A DNA stretch of 64,000 bases from Tricholomella constricta (taxonomy: Eukaryota; Basidiomycota; Agaricomycetes; Agaricales; Lyophyllaceae): positions 1,302,001-1,366,000 of the forward strand of contig JAACJP010000001.1 in NCBI GenBank assembly GCA_013368375.1. The letters are read 5' to 3'. This document shows, piece by piece, positions 10,187 to 22,120 of the stretch. The notes beneath the pieces are model-generated. The model searched no databases. It was not told the DNA's origin and saw nothing but the letters and a program-made list of their open reading frames with translations. Both the position numbers and the translations under genes were made by a program. Within the stretch, counting starts at the first letter, position 1. Each line of letters begins with the position of its first letter.

Positions 10187-12202
10187 ATGTCGTCGTCTGT
10201 GCACTCCAACGAAAAAGACGCAGAGAAACAGCCTGAATCTCCGCGCTCCGAGCTGAACGTAGAGGGCCCTGATGCCGAGTTCGGTGGAACGGAAGCGCGA
10301 CGCAAGCTCGAACGCAAGTTGCTCTGGAAGGTCGACGCCAGGATGAGCATCATGGTCATAATTTATATCCTCAACTATGTATGTCTTTTGTTCTGACCCA
10401 AAATGCCTGGATCTCAGCCTGACCATGCCAGATCGATCGCAACAACGCTGCAGCTGCGAGATTGCGTGGGTTTGAGGCAGACTTGAAGCTCAAGGGTGAT
10501 TGCCGCCTTTTGCCTTCCTTCACTCCTGGCTAAGGATGTATATCATTCGTCAGGCCAGGAGTTCGCAACTTTGTTGTCCATTCTTTACGTTGGATACATT
10601 ATCATGCAGATTCCCTCGTACGCGTTTCCTGTATCTTGTTGGTACTAGTCGTTCGACCAATCTTTTCTAGAAACATGTTCTTGAACTGGATCGGGAAGCC
10701 ATCGCTGTATCTTCCATTCTGTATGATCATCTGGGGCATGATCTCTGTTTTGACAGGTGAATGAAACTTTTTCGACTTTTTAACGTTCGAAGCTCATCAT
10801 TGTTGTTATAATAGGCATCACACACAAGTTCGTCGATGAGATTTTTCGATGCTGTCGAGCTACTACTGATCAGTAGTGTAACATAGTTTCGTCGGCGCCC
10901 TCTTAACACGTTTTTTCCTCGGATTTGTGGAGGCTGCATTCTTTCCTGGAGCTCTGGTGAGTCCACGGCGACTCTTTCTGTGAACTCGTTACAACATCTC
11001 CACAGTTCCTCCTATCCAAATGGTACAAGCGTAGCGAACTTGGTCTTCGAACTGCCATTCTGTATGGAGGCAACATCATCAGTAATGCATTTGGTGCACT
11101 ACTGGCGTCTGGGATTCTCAGCAACATGGAAGGTAAACTGGGGCACGCAGCATGGAGGTACGTCCCCAGGCGATCTAACCTACCTCTTACCTGAGGGTTC
11201 ACACAGGTGGCTTTTCTACATCGAGGGTGCCATCACGATTGCAGTTGCTGTTATCGCCATTTTAATTCTTCCTGACTTTCCCGCCAATTCGCGCTGGCTT
11301 TCTCCCCAGGAGCGTGCACTGGCCATCAGGCGCATGGAAGAAGATGCAGGTGTGGGAGACGAGGGGGAGACTGAGGGACAGGGAAGTGGCCTCTGGCTTG
11401 CTGTCACCGATATCAAGGTCTGGTGGCTGGCCTTTGGATTGACTTCCTTAGTTGTTGGTCTTTCCTTCAACGCTTTCTTCCCTACATTGAGTGCCACCTT
11501 GGGCTACAACACCACTGTGTCATTGTTGCTGTGCGCACCACCTTTCGTCCTTACGGTCTTTTTGTCGGCTCTCCTCTCGCAGTGAGTCTGTTCCTTCGTT
11601 TTGATTGAATCGAGTGCTAAATGCGCCATCTATATATATATATAACGTCTAGCCATTCAGATAAGGTCGGCGACCGATTCTACCACATCGCCTGCTCTTT
11701 CGGCCTCGGTGTCGTCGGCTTCATTATTGCCATCTCTACAATGAACACCGCCGCTCGATATGTTTCTCTGTGCGTTTTCTCTAACCTTGACAACTATGTC
11801 AGCATTTGACGGGTAAAATTTGTAGCTTCCTGATGGCACAATCATATGCCGGGTTCATTGTGCTATATGCGTGGATAAGCAATACCATTACTCGGCCACC
11901 ATCGAAGCGTGCGGTTGCCCTTGCACTCATCAACGCATTCTCTCAGCTGGGAAACATTGCCGGATCGTGAGTTGGATTGCCGCAAACACCCCTCGCTTTC
12001 TCTAAACATCTGCAGATATGTTTGGCCCAAGCCCTGGGGTCCTACTTATCGCCACTCGTACGCCATTTGCATTTCCACATTCGGATTCGGCATTTTGGTG
12101 TTATGGGGATTCAGACAATATCTGGTCACACTTAACAAGAGGCTGGATAAGGAGGAAGAAGAGCAGGGTATTCAGGTCAAAGGCTTCCGGTACATGTTGT
12201 AA
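10187..12202 (+). CDS. MFS transporter, Dal5/Tna1 type, copy 2
   Basis: Same family and layout as the copy at 4445-6560: twelve membrane helices split by a charged loop. Signature pieces are NYIDRNNAAAARLRGFEADL, MQIPSNMFLNWIGKPSLYLP, GFVEAAFFPGALFLLSKWYKR, HAAWRWLFYIEGAI, SFNAFFPTLSATLGYN, and SYVWPKPWGPTYRHSYA. Exons join cleanly across many GT-AG introns, for example after ILNY and after LKLKG. The N-terminal tail (MSSSVHSNEKDAEKQ) and C-terminal tail are hydrophilic and cytosolic. The reading frame is open upstream to about 9911, but the TATA-like box at 10125 and the match to copy 1's short N-terminus favour ATG 10187. Substrate unknown; this family carries allantoate, nicotinate, biotin or other small acids. 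The next gene downstream is a beta-mannosidase on the same strand. Confidence 0.91.
11627..11643. repeat. Short TA dinucleotide run inside an MFS intron
   Basis: A run of about eight AT/TA units within an intron of MFS copy 2. Simple-sequence repeat of no clear function. Confidence 0.5.
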
Positions 12203-12370
12203 TGATTTTCACGATTATATTGCGAAGCTGCCTGAACTTGATAGCCCATATTAGGAAAGAGATAAGATGCAAGTTCATGTGCATGCGGAAAGGGGAAACT
12301 TCGGAGAGCTCTCGCTTCTTCAATCTCTTCAGATGGCCGATATCTCCAATCATTTTGCACAGTGGGGCCC

Positions 12371-12376
12371 TATAAG
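12371..12376 (+). promoter_or_regulatory. TATA-like box (TATAAG) of the beta-mannosidase gene
   Basis: Located 46 bases upstream of ATG 12417, with a CT-rich tract after it, a common fungal promoter layout. Confidence 0.35.
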
Positions 12377-12416
12377 ACTCAACTTACTCTCTCTCATCTT
12401 CTGACCTCGTCCAACC

Positions 12417-15400
12417 ATGAGCATCACACGTTTCCTCCAGGATTGGTCTTTCACCCAAATTGGTGGCGGTGAGGGGACGAAAGATGGGGAGTGGTTGCAG
12501 ACGTCCGAATTCCCAACGTCTGTTCATGTGGAATTGCTGAAGCTGAGAAGGATCCCTGATCCTGTGCGTAATTCTCGCAGTCGCTGAAAGAAGTTCATTG
12601 ATCCATCGGCATCGTAAGTTCGTTGGCCTCCATGAGTGGGATGTGCAATGTTCGTTCGATATTAGCTTCTTGACCCCGGAAACTCACAGAATTGAATACA
12701 CAGGGATAGGAGAGAGTGAATGGGCTTTTAGATCCAGTTTCGCAGTGACAGACGAGGAGTTAAATTCCTCTAATGTTGATCTCGTCTTCGATGGCCTTGA
12801 TACCTTCGCCAAGGTCGATCTTGTGAGTTTGCAGCCGCTCTGGTATTGGTCATACATGACAACGTACCTTACTAGAATGGGCGAAGAATACTCGAGTATG
12901 TGTTCCTTGTGCACCGATCAAGACCCGTTCGTTTGATTCTTCTCCAGGGCGAGCAACCAGTTCGTGTCTCATCGCGTTGCAGTCAAAGGAAATCTGAAGG
13001 CTGGGACGAATGAACTCATCTTGACATTCGAGAGTGCTTTCTTGAAGGTACTCGGTGTACGCTTTTCTCATATAAACCTGCGCTGATTTTTGATATAGGG
13101 AAGGGATATTGAAAGACAGCATGAAAAGCTCGCTCTCTGGAATGGCGACTCTAGTCGTCTTCACGTCCGCAAGGCCCAATACAAGTACGTTTTCGCCTTC
13201 AATCCGTATGGAGCTCTCGCTAAACCAAGATTGCCCCGGAAGCTATGGCTGGGATTGGGGTACGTTTTGTCCAGGCTTCGCTTTCCTCTTACAAAGCTTA
13301 AACGTTGTTCCTCAGGCCCAGTTATGATGACTGTTGGGCCCTGGAAACCCATCTCGCTGCAATCTTATGAAAACCGAATCGCCGACTTGGACGTCAGGAA
13401 TCAGGTTTCTGAGGCTCTGGATGTCAAACTCATTGTAGAGTTCACTTTTTCCGAAAAAGCCCCTGGACTTGCTTCTTTGGTGCTAAAAGCCCCCGATGGA
13501 TCCATCGAAGCTTCTGCGACAAAAATCTCGACTGACACCGGTCACGCCAAGGTCGCTTTTGATTTCGAAGCCGGAAAACTTGACCTGTGGTTCCCTGTGG
13601 GTTACGGCAAGCAACCCTTATATACAGTAGAGGCTGAGCTCGCTAGCGAAGTAAGGTTTTACAATGTATCTATGATGTGCTCACTGAATTGACATTCGGA
13701 ATTTCGTTAGAACGGGGAAGTCCTCGACACTAAGAGCCTGAGAATTGCTTTCCGCCGTGCCCGTGTGGTGCAGGATAAATTGGTTGACCAGGAAGGGTTG
13801 ACATTCCTGTTCGAGCTTAACAATGTCAGGATTTTCTGCGGAGGTAAGTTCCATGATCATCGTACAACCTGGGATACATCTAACTGGTGCCCTCGCAAGG
13901 TTCCAACTGGATTCCTGCCGACTCGTTCCTGACGACGTACGTCCCTGATTCGAAGTTTTCACTCCAATTCTCTCCAATTCTCAATGTCTTGTCCAGTGTT
14001 ACTCCTGAGAGGTACAGGGCATGGCTACAATTGATGGTTGACGGGAACCAAAACATGGTTCGTGTCTGGGGAGGAGGTATATATGAACATGATGCTTTTT
14101 ACGATATCTGCGATGGTAGGTCCTTCTGGTCTGTCTTATGCTATGATTGACGCTGGGCTAACCTGATGTGCGCCAGAGCTCGGCCGTAAGATCTTCTCTT
14201 CGAGTAGCCGAAGGGTATGTCGCTGAAATGACACATATAGTTCTTGTGTGGCAAGATTTCATGTTCGGATGCGGGCAGGTATGTTGTTGTCTTCCGAATG
14301 GCAGGAGTCCCGACATAATCATCGCCCTCAGTATCCTGCGTACGATTCCTTCCTGGAATCGGTCCAAGTCGAAGCGGAACAAAATGTAAAGCGGCTGCGT
14401 CACCATCCTTCCATCGTCATTTTTGGTACGTTTACATTCAACCACGTACATGATAGGCTGATTGACATCACTTTCAGCCGGAAACAACGAGGGTAGGGTA
14501 TCAAATGCATGTTTCTTTTCCTAGATGCTGAAGTCGTTCTGTGACAGATTATCAAGTTGCCGAATCCCTCAAGCTTGACCTGAACTACGACGACGAAACG
14601 TCTGACTTCCGAGAGACTAACTTCCCAGCGCGCTACATCTACGAACGCACACTCCCTGAAATTGTCAACAAATACTGCGATATTTACTACCACCGCGCCT
14701 CTCCCTACAGTGGGCAAGGCAAGCCCACTACAGACAAGACATTGGGCGATCTTCATCAATGTAAACGAATATCATGATCTTGCAACTTGCATCTCCAACG
14801 TGTTTTATTTATCCAGGGAATGTCTGGCATGGCTCGCAAGAGCCCTGGCATAACTGGGATATCTTAGCTGGTCGCTTCGTCTCCGAATTCGGCATGTAAG
14901 TGTTCTATATCGGATCACACTTGCGTTTTGACATTTTGATTAGGGAGGGCTTCCCGAACATACGTACGGTCGACCATTGGCTAGGGGGTAATAAATCCGA
15001 GCGCTTCCCTCAGTCAAGGTACGAACAGCTGCATTATACACAAAAGACTCATAGGTTTTCTACTGCTTTCATAGGATCAACAACAACCACAACAAGGCTG
15101 ACGGCTTTGAGCGCCGCCTTGAGGTAATTTCCAACCCCTTCGAGATCTGGTTTTGCATCTGAAGCGGATTTCCAGCTCTACCTTGTGGAAAATTTCAAGC
15201 ATTCCTTTGAAATGGAGAGGTAACCCTGTCTGGAGCTTCGATATGGATCGTTGCCTGACTCGTCTAAGCTACGTGTACTACACCCAGGTAATGCAAGCCG
15301 AGACGCTTGCATCTGCATACCGTCTCTGGCGTCGAAACTGGCGAGGCAGGGGCAGAGAATACACAGCAGGCGCGCTTGTATGGCAGGTGAGCTACACGAT

Positions 15401-16188
15401 TATCATAGCTCCAATACTTCGAACAGTGTTCCGGTAGATCAATGACTGCTGGCCAGTGACATCTTGGGCTATCGTCGACTACTTCTTGAGGCCCAAGCCC
15501 GCCTTTTTCACTGTGGCCCGCGAGCTCCGCCCATTCACGGTCGGGATGACCAGGAAGGAGCACAAGACATTCGTGGACGATCGTTCAGCCGATGATTTTA
15601 CAATCGAGACAAGACTCGAGATCTGGGGCACCAACAGCACCCTTGCCGACAAGAAGGTGACACTCGAAGTCACCTCCTTTGATTTGGATTCGGAGTGGAG
15701 GGACAAGTGGTCGAAGGAAGTTGTGCTAGCCCAGAACTCCAGCACGGAGTTGCACAAGGGAGAACTGCCAGGACAACCCATCCGGACGAAGCAGAGCGAG
15801 GTGCCTAGGGTCATCATTGTGTCTGCCCGGTTGATCGACGAGAACGGCGATGTGCTCGGACGTTATTCTAACTGGTGCGTTCACGAGGTCCGCTCGAGAG
15901 CGAGAGAAGGAACTGATCATGGATTGTAGGCCTGAGCCATTCAAGTATATCCGATTCCCTGCTGTGGAAGACCTTGGTTTGAAGGCCACCGTCGGCGCCG
16001 ATGGTGAATCCGTGACACTGTCGACCAATAAACCGATCAAAGGCATTGTCCTGGATGCCGAAGGTGACGATCTCAAGTGGAGTGACCAGGCGATTGATCT
16101 TGTTCCCGATGATCGGCAGACCGTCAAAGCAGTCGGATTGAAGGGTCGAGAGGTCAAGCTTCGCTACTTGGGAGATGGGACCGCGTAG
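12417..16188 (+). CDS. mndB: GH2 beta-mannosidase, intracellular (clade B type)
   Basis: Exo-acting retaining beta-mannosidase removing terminal beta-1,4-mannose from manno-oligosaccharides. From N to C: sugar-binding domain with GLHEWDVQC and [23 protein letters not shown]; an immunoglobulin-like domain; and the TIM barrel with [33 protein letters not shown] and [12 protein letters not shown]. The acid/base Glu sits in AGNNED (its codons split by an intron) and the nucleophile in [33 protein letters not shown] closes the barrel, and beta-sandwich domains follow to TAG 16186-16188. The protein starts [12 protein letters not shown], with no signal peptide, which fits clade B (MndB-like) rather than secreted MndA enzymes. 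More than ten introns; some exons are very short. Likely handles mannobiose imported or generated inside the cell. Confidence 0.92.
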
Positions 16189-16467
16189 ATGAATGCATGA
16201 AAAAGCAAATGGCATTAAGTAACTACCTATGATTATGTGTAAATGCTGTACTCGTAAGTAGCGGTTATATCGAAGTAGCCAGAAAAAGAACAAGCATGGG
16301 GATTCCTGCGTCCAGGCTAGGACGATTATAATGTACACGTAGATACAACGACATGGGTACTACTAACGACCCTTCCCCGAAGCCCAAAGAGAGGTGAAAA
16401 TAAGAATGTGTGAGTGTTGATGGAGGGTGGGTAGAAGCTCCAGTGTGTGTGTGATGGAGTAGTGGCG

Positions 16468-17204
16468 TTACATGACGAGACAATTGGATGGTTTCGGTTC
16501 TGGCTGGCTGCGGGGCGCACGCTTCTCGATCTCGGCAAGGCACAGCTCGAATACATTGGCCACATTGACGTTGTCCTTCGCGCTGGTCTCGACCCATGCT
16601 GCATTGTTCGCTGCTGCAAGGCGCTCGCCGTCCGCGGAATCCACCTGCCGGCTATCCCGCACATCAGTGCCCATGTCTCCCTGCCATGCACGATGAACAC
16701 ACCTGTTCTTGAGATCCATTTTTGCGCCGACGATGACGCAGGGGATATCGATTACGCCACAGAAGTCGATGATCTTGTCGTAGATGACCTGGATCATGTC
16801 AAAGGACTTGCGAGACGCGACAGAATACACGAGGACGAAGCCGTGGATGCCAATGGCGTGTTTCGGGCCGAGGAGGGAGTACTCGTCCTATGCCGTGCCG
16901 GGTCAGCCAATGTTTTGGAGAGCGGCTAGAGGGGGTGGCATGCTCACCTGGCCGGCGGTGTCGATGATCTCACAGTGATATTCGGTGCCATTGTAGGGAA
17001 CGGACTTGACAAAGGTGCTTTCTATGGTGGGGTAGTAGGACTCAATAAAGTGGTTTTCGATGAACTGGACGACCATAGAAGATTTGCCTATCGATGCCTC
17101 TCATCAGCGGATGACGTACATGGGACATGGCCAGGCCACGTACCAACTGAGCGAGATCCAAGAACGGCAATCTTTCTCTTCTTCATCGCATCGCGGCCAG
17201 CCAT
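16468..17204 (-). CDS. RHB1: Rheb-type small GTPase
   Basis: Ras-family GTPase of the Rheb branch, which activates TORC1 on endomembranes. The P-loop reads GSRSVGKSS; the Arg and Ser at the positions of Ras Gly12/Gly13 are diagnostic for Rheb. Effector loop YYPTIESTF, switch II DTAGQDEYS, nucleotide-base motif GAKMDL in place of the usual NKxD, and ETSAKDN all follow. The C-terminus is a CAAX box, CLVM, so farnesylation is expected. Start ATG 17204 (MAGRDAMKKRK). The first intron splits the P-loop exon from SSMVVQF; others follow after the effector region and after DLKN. GAKMDL is an odd G4 motif because the Asn is replaced by Gly while the Asp is kept; Rheb-like proteins vary here, so nucleotide affinity may differ from Ras. 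Confidence 0.92.
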
Positions 17205-18226
17205 GATCAGAGTATGAAAGAGAAGGGAGGGTGAAGAGTGGCGGTGGTGGTAGGGCGAGGTGGGGGACGGAGATAGATGGTCTGTGGCTCAGGGATTCCA
17301 CAGATTGTTATTGGGTCGCGCAGTCCGACTCGGATTATATTTCTCCGGTTGGAGGGTGTGAGATTAAGCAAGCGGGAGCAGGCGTGGCAGCAGTGCAGCA
17401 GTCAGTGGAGAAAGTCAGGGGATATGCGGGGAGTTAAGCTCAAGCTAGGCCTTACTTTATGGCTTTCAGGTGTTTCCGACTGCCTGTTTTGCAGCACTGG
17501 GCGCCAAAATCAGCCCTCATGTTGACCTGGTGACCTTCATATAACTGATATGCAACGCGTTTCCCTTGACAAGGGTTGACGAAATGAGAGTAATGGTTGT
17601 CGCTTGTACGTCTGCACGTCCTGCAGCTGATACACCCTTCTAGGCATTGTGCTGGGGACACTTGTGATGTCGATTGCGGTCCGGGTGCCAATTTGGAAGG
17701 TCCAGCTGCACAAGCGAAGGCAAAACTCTCACTTCGCGTCTTGCCGCCGCCCTTTCGGGGCTTGTCACGAAGGAGCAGAGTGGAAATCAATATATTCTGT
17801 CAGCTCAAACGCGTACCGAGAAATTTTCAAGGCCTCGAGTTCCTCGGGCGCATGTGGTTTCTGCTGGGCTTATGGCTTCCGCATAGCTTTGCACCAAACA
17901 GATGCAGGAGATTTCACATTGCCAAGTGCGGTATTCATACAGGAGCGCGGTATCCATGAATACGGTAGAGATATACGTCGACACGGAATGAGAGGACTCT
18001 GAACGGCTGAAACGTCATTTTTGCTGTGCCTTGCTTCGGTCCTGGCACGTCCTGAGAAGTGTCACGACGATACGCTGGGAACCGGCGGCACAGCTGTTCC
18101 TCGGCGCGAGTGGACACGGGCATTGAGGTGGATGGGAAGAGAGAGCTGTACACTGGCTGTACATAACAAGCTTAGGTAAGTGGCATAAAGATGAGTTGGA
18201 GATCAGATTGAGGATTGACGGTGATC
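17205..18226. other. Divergent intergenic region RHB1/SKT5
   Basis: About 1 kb between divergent starts. Only short, unrelated open frames on both strands; no family resemblance and no RNA or repeat seen. Probably promoters and 5' UTRs of both genes. Confidence 0.45.
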
Positions 18227-20865
18227 ATGTCTGCTCCTCCTGTTCCTCCTCGCCCGACTTCGTCCTACACAGCCCCGCCTCCTGTTCCCCCGCTGCCCTC
18301 CGAGCTGCGCTACGACTCCCCGCCCCATTTTGCTGACCCCATTGCCGCTCCACGTCCACATCGAGCCGACCACTCAGTCCCTGCTAATGTAAGTCCAGCA
18401 CACCACCCAAAGCCTGACTCTCATCTCGCTGCAGATGGCCCGCAATCTCGAGGAATACCCTGCAATTAACTACACCCCTGGCTTTGCCATCCCTCAGCAG
18501 CCCGTCCGTGGTCCCTCACCGCTCCCGCCTCCACAGGGTGCTAACTGGTCGCCATGGGGCGGGAATGCTACTCAACATCCTCCACCCTTTTCAAGTTCTC
18601 CCCCGCAACTCCCATCCTTTTCTTCTAATACAAATCCTTCCTTTGCGTTCTCGCCAGAACCTGCTCCGCCGCCCGCTGCTCCATCACTCACAGCCTCGCA
18701 GCCCACTGCTCCATCGCTCACAGCACCCATCCCCACGGTTGCGACACTTCAGCCTGCTGTTCCCAACATCCACAATCCCGCTTTCGATCCCGCACTCAAG
18801 ATCGCATGGGCCCGCGACGTAATAGCCCTCGTGGACCGCACCATCAATTCTTCCTCCTCAACCGACTCTCCCGTCGGCCCTGCGATTATTAATGACCCGG
18901 CCCTCCTCCGTCTTGCCCAGCTTGCCGTTCCCACCATCATCCAGATCGCGGCGTCCACAGCACAGCCTTTCCCTCCCCACGTTGCAGAAGCCATCTTCCA
19001 CCGTGCGACCCTTGCTGCCAGCGGCGCGTACCCTGAACATGTCCAACTCAACCCCCGCGTCGCGTTCCGCGATTTCGAGACCGCCGCCAGAGGAGGGTAT
19101 GCCGCTGCCTGGTTCAGGCTCGGCAGGGATTATGAAAACTTCAACGACGTGTCTCATGCTCGGGACTGTTTCGAACGTGGCGTGAAACTCGGCGTAGAGA
19201 GCTGCGCATACGTGCGTCATCCTATTTTTCTTGTGATCGCATTATTGACTATTTATAGCGCATGGGCATGGCGCACCTTATGGGCCAGCTCGGCCTCCAG
19301 CCCAATCCGTCAATTGCTCTTCCTCTGCTGCATCGTGCAGCCACTCTCGCTACTGTCACCACGCCACAGCCCGCGTATATTTTTGCCCTGCTGCTCCTTG
19401 GCGAATTTAATTCCCTCCCGTCGCCCCTCCCCTCCTCTGCATTCGCGCCCTTTGTCCCTGCTGGTTCCACCCCGGTTTTAGAGGTCCGGAAGCACCTAGA
19501 ACGCGCAGCCTATCTTGGATTTGCACCAGCACAGTACAAGCTCGGCCATGCATACGAGTTTGCCCAGCCTCCCTTCCCCTTCGACCCCTTGCTCAGCGTT
19601 CAGTACTATAGCCTGGCAAGTCAGCAGGGCGAGGTGGAAGCAGACATGGCGCTCAGCAAATGGTTCCTCTGTGGCTCCGGAGGCGGAGAGGGAGAAGAGG
19701 GTGGGTTTGAAAAGGACGAGGCACTGGCGTTCACCTTTGCCGAAAAAGCAGCAAGGAAAGGTTTGCCGAGTGCAGAATTTGCCATGGGTTACTACGCCGA
19801 AGTCGGCGTTGGATGCCCGAAAGATCTGCAAACTGCGATCCGATGGTATAAACAGGCACGTCAACCTTTTCCCTGTCGCCCCAACGTCCTTTTAAAATCT
19901 TATTTCTTGCGCAGGCACAGACGCATGGGAATAACGATGCTGCCGAGCGTCTTAAAGCCCTTTCAGAGCCCTCCCCTAATGCTTTGTCGAGGCAACAGCA
20001 TGACACGATCACAGAAAGCAAACTCGTTCGCAAACGCACGCAGGCGAAGCAACGATCTGACACCCTTGGATTCAATGGAACATACAGCCAGCAACCGCCC
20101 ATGCCGTCACCACACCAACAAGGATACCCCGGACCGCAAGGAAATCAAAACCCTCAAGCTCTGTACCCAGGGCACCCAGGACCGCCCCAGGGCAGACGGC
20201 CGGATGGACCAAGGCTTGTCGAGAACATCCGACAGTCGTCACTGGGTCCTGGGTATCCCAGCCCTCAGTTAGCACAGACTCTTCAGTTGACGCCTGCGCA
20301 GCAGTACCAGCAGCAGTATCAACAGCAATCGCAACCTGTGCAACACTCGCTGTCGCCACCTACGCAACAACAAGCCCTCCAGCCTCAAGGTGGACGACAC
20401 CCTATCCACTTGCAGACGCAGCCACAGCCACAGTCACAGTCACGGCCAGGTTCCGGCCCTGGTGTAGGACGGCGGCCACAATCGGCTGGAGGACCCAACG
20501 GACGCCTCGCATCGCAATTCCCGACCGCCAATCGGTACACACTAGTTGACTCGCCTGTGCCGGCCCCCCAAGGTGAGCGGAAGAGCCCCGGCCCCGCTAG
20601 CGGGAGGAAAAGTCCGGCGCGACCTGGTATGGGTAGGGGTGCGGGCATCGGGCGTGTACCGAGCACGGGTTATGGTGGACAGCCTCAGGGTCCAGTGCTC
20701 GATATCGGTCCTAATGTCGATGAGCCGCCGACGCCTCCCGGGGTTACGGTCGGTCTTGGGGGCGGACAGGTACACGCGCCGAAGCCGAGCAAGGGCCCCA
20801 CGACGTTTGCAGAGATGGGCTTCCAGGGCGCGAAGGCAGAGGACAAGGAGTGCGTTATCATGTAA
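18227..20865 (+). CDS. SKT5: Chitin synthase activator Skt5/Chs4-like (Sel1 repeats, CVIM box)
   Basis: Regulatory subunit that recruits and activates chitin synthase III at sites of polar growth. The N-terminal third is Pro-rich and disordered. Sel1/TPR-like repeats then run through the middle, for example FDPALKIAWARDVI, NPRVAFRDFETAARGGYAAA, VRKHLERAAYLGFAPAQYKLG, FAEKAARKGLPSAEFAMGYY and LQTAIRWYKQAQ. A long Gln/Pro/Gly-rich tail follows, and the protein ends FAEMGFQGAKAEDKECVIM: a CAAX box, CVIM, as in budding yeast Chs4, implying farnesylation. Four exons; introns follow VPAN, SCAY and YKQA. A short imperfect nucleotide repeat encodes the PTAPSLTA units near 18680-18730. Some basidiomycete proteins of this layout are only annotated as Sel1-domain chitin synthase regulatory factors, so orthology to Skt5 specifically is likely, not proven. 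Confidence 0.85.
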
Positions 20866-21347
20866 GTTGCGCGGTGCTTGCGGGACTGGACGGTACATTG
20901 CTAGTGTCGTGTTTTTTACCTTGCACCCTTTCTTTCGCTCCTTGCTGCCCACTCGTGTTCGTTCTTTGACCGTCCCAGCCATCTACCCTATTGCTCTCCC
21001 AATGCTGCTCATGCGATTTTTGTGATACCCCTCTACCATACTCTTCAATCAGAATCCTTTGTGGTCTGCGTAGAGTCATCTTCGGTACTGTACTCCGTGA
21101 TGCGTAGAATGAATGTTCTTGAATAAATCAATGAACTTGCTGTGGCGCAATGGAAAGGAGTGGCTATTTGTGGATGTCTGTGGACACTTGTGGATTCATG
21201 TGGTTCGCGGAGGACAAACGTGGTCACGTGGTGTTGGATCTGCACGCGACTCCAAGTTGAAAACCAAACGTTCAACTTGTCTCTTACCATCCGCAAAGGC
21301 TCCTGCTCGCACATATATTTGCCGTCCCATCCTTCGAATCTAAAATC
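20866..21347. other. Spacer: SKT5 3' end and SPO12 promoter
   Basis: Contains several TGTGG units at about 21140-21205 and a CACGTG at 21225-21230 in front of SPO12. No supportable gene. Confidence 0.45.
21225..21230. promoter_or_regulatory. CACGTG E-box upstream of SPO12
   Basis: About 120 bases before ATG 21348. Same core as the palindrome near RING A. Functional role is inferred from position only. Confidence 0.35.
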
Positions 21348-21846
21348 ATGTCCGCCACGACCACTCCTAACGACTCTCCCATCGGCACCCCCATCCAGCC
21401 TCTCCACAACCCATCACAAGCCGCTCATATCGTCGTGCCCCAGGCGCCGCTCGGCAATGTGGGCAACCAAGCCCCTGGCATGGGTGCCAAAGCACTTCTA
21501 GCCAAAAAGTTGGCAAAAAACCAGTCAGTCTCTGCCCGTCTTTGACGTTGTTTCGTTAGTGGCTAACAATTTCTCTTTAGCAATCCCAACTTCATCTCGC
21601 CCACCGATAACCTCATGACTCCCGTAACCCAGAAGCTTAATGCTGCTAAGAAGAAGCACTTCATCAAGTATGTAGTTTCCTCCGATCGCTCAATGGTTTC
21701 GCTAATGGTTGTCTATTAGGGGCGCCAAACCTGTTCAACTGTTCGCTCAACGCGAGGAGGAGGCCAGCAGCGATGAGCAAATAGACGTGGATGCGCCCAC
21801 AGAGCAAAAAGAGAAGCTACCAGATGATGAAGAGAACCCCTTCTAG
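21348..21846 (+). CDS. SPO12: Spo12-like mitotic exit regulator
   Basis: Small nuclear protein of the Spo12/Bns1 family, linked in yeast to Cdc14 release and mitotic exit. The signature motif is intact: NPNFISPTDNLMTPVTQKL followed by NAAKKKHFIKG. The remainder is low-complexity: a Thr/Pro N-terminus and an acidic C-terminus (EEEASSDEQIDVD) ending NPF before TAG 21844-21846. Three exons, GT-AG introns starting near 21523 and after FIK. The SPTDNL and TP sites fit Cdk phosphorylation, as described for the family. The short length is normal. Confidence 0.85.
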
Positions 21847-22120
21847 GCGCTCGACTCTGTACCTATCTTCTGGCTGGACCCCCCGCGCTTTCTGGATGAG
21901 AAGCGTTGACGACATCCGTAGTGATCCTTTCGTTCGTTTTAGTTTTCCTGTTTGTCTGTAATTCATTCCCAATGTATGGTGTACTACTTTCTGCTCATTT
22001 AGTGTCCTTGTGTGTCTGAACACTGACCTCCGCAAATATTCCGGAAGAGCATGTGATACAGCTTCCCACGGGTGACGCGCATCCCGCGTCCCAATTTATC
22101 GTGTCGTGACCGAAAACACC

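Noticed and set aside
9911..10396. Upstream in-frame extension of MFS copy 2 beginning MAAKKQYDS
   Set aside because: A TATA-like box at 10125 lies inside it and the paralogue has a short N-terminus starting at the equivalent of ATG 10187.
18227..20865. Pro/Gln-rich tail of SKT5 as a prion-like or repeat-derived element
   Set aside because: Low-complexity tails are common in this family and end here in the functional CVIM box; no tandem nucleotide repeat of note was seen.
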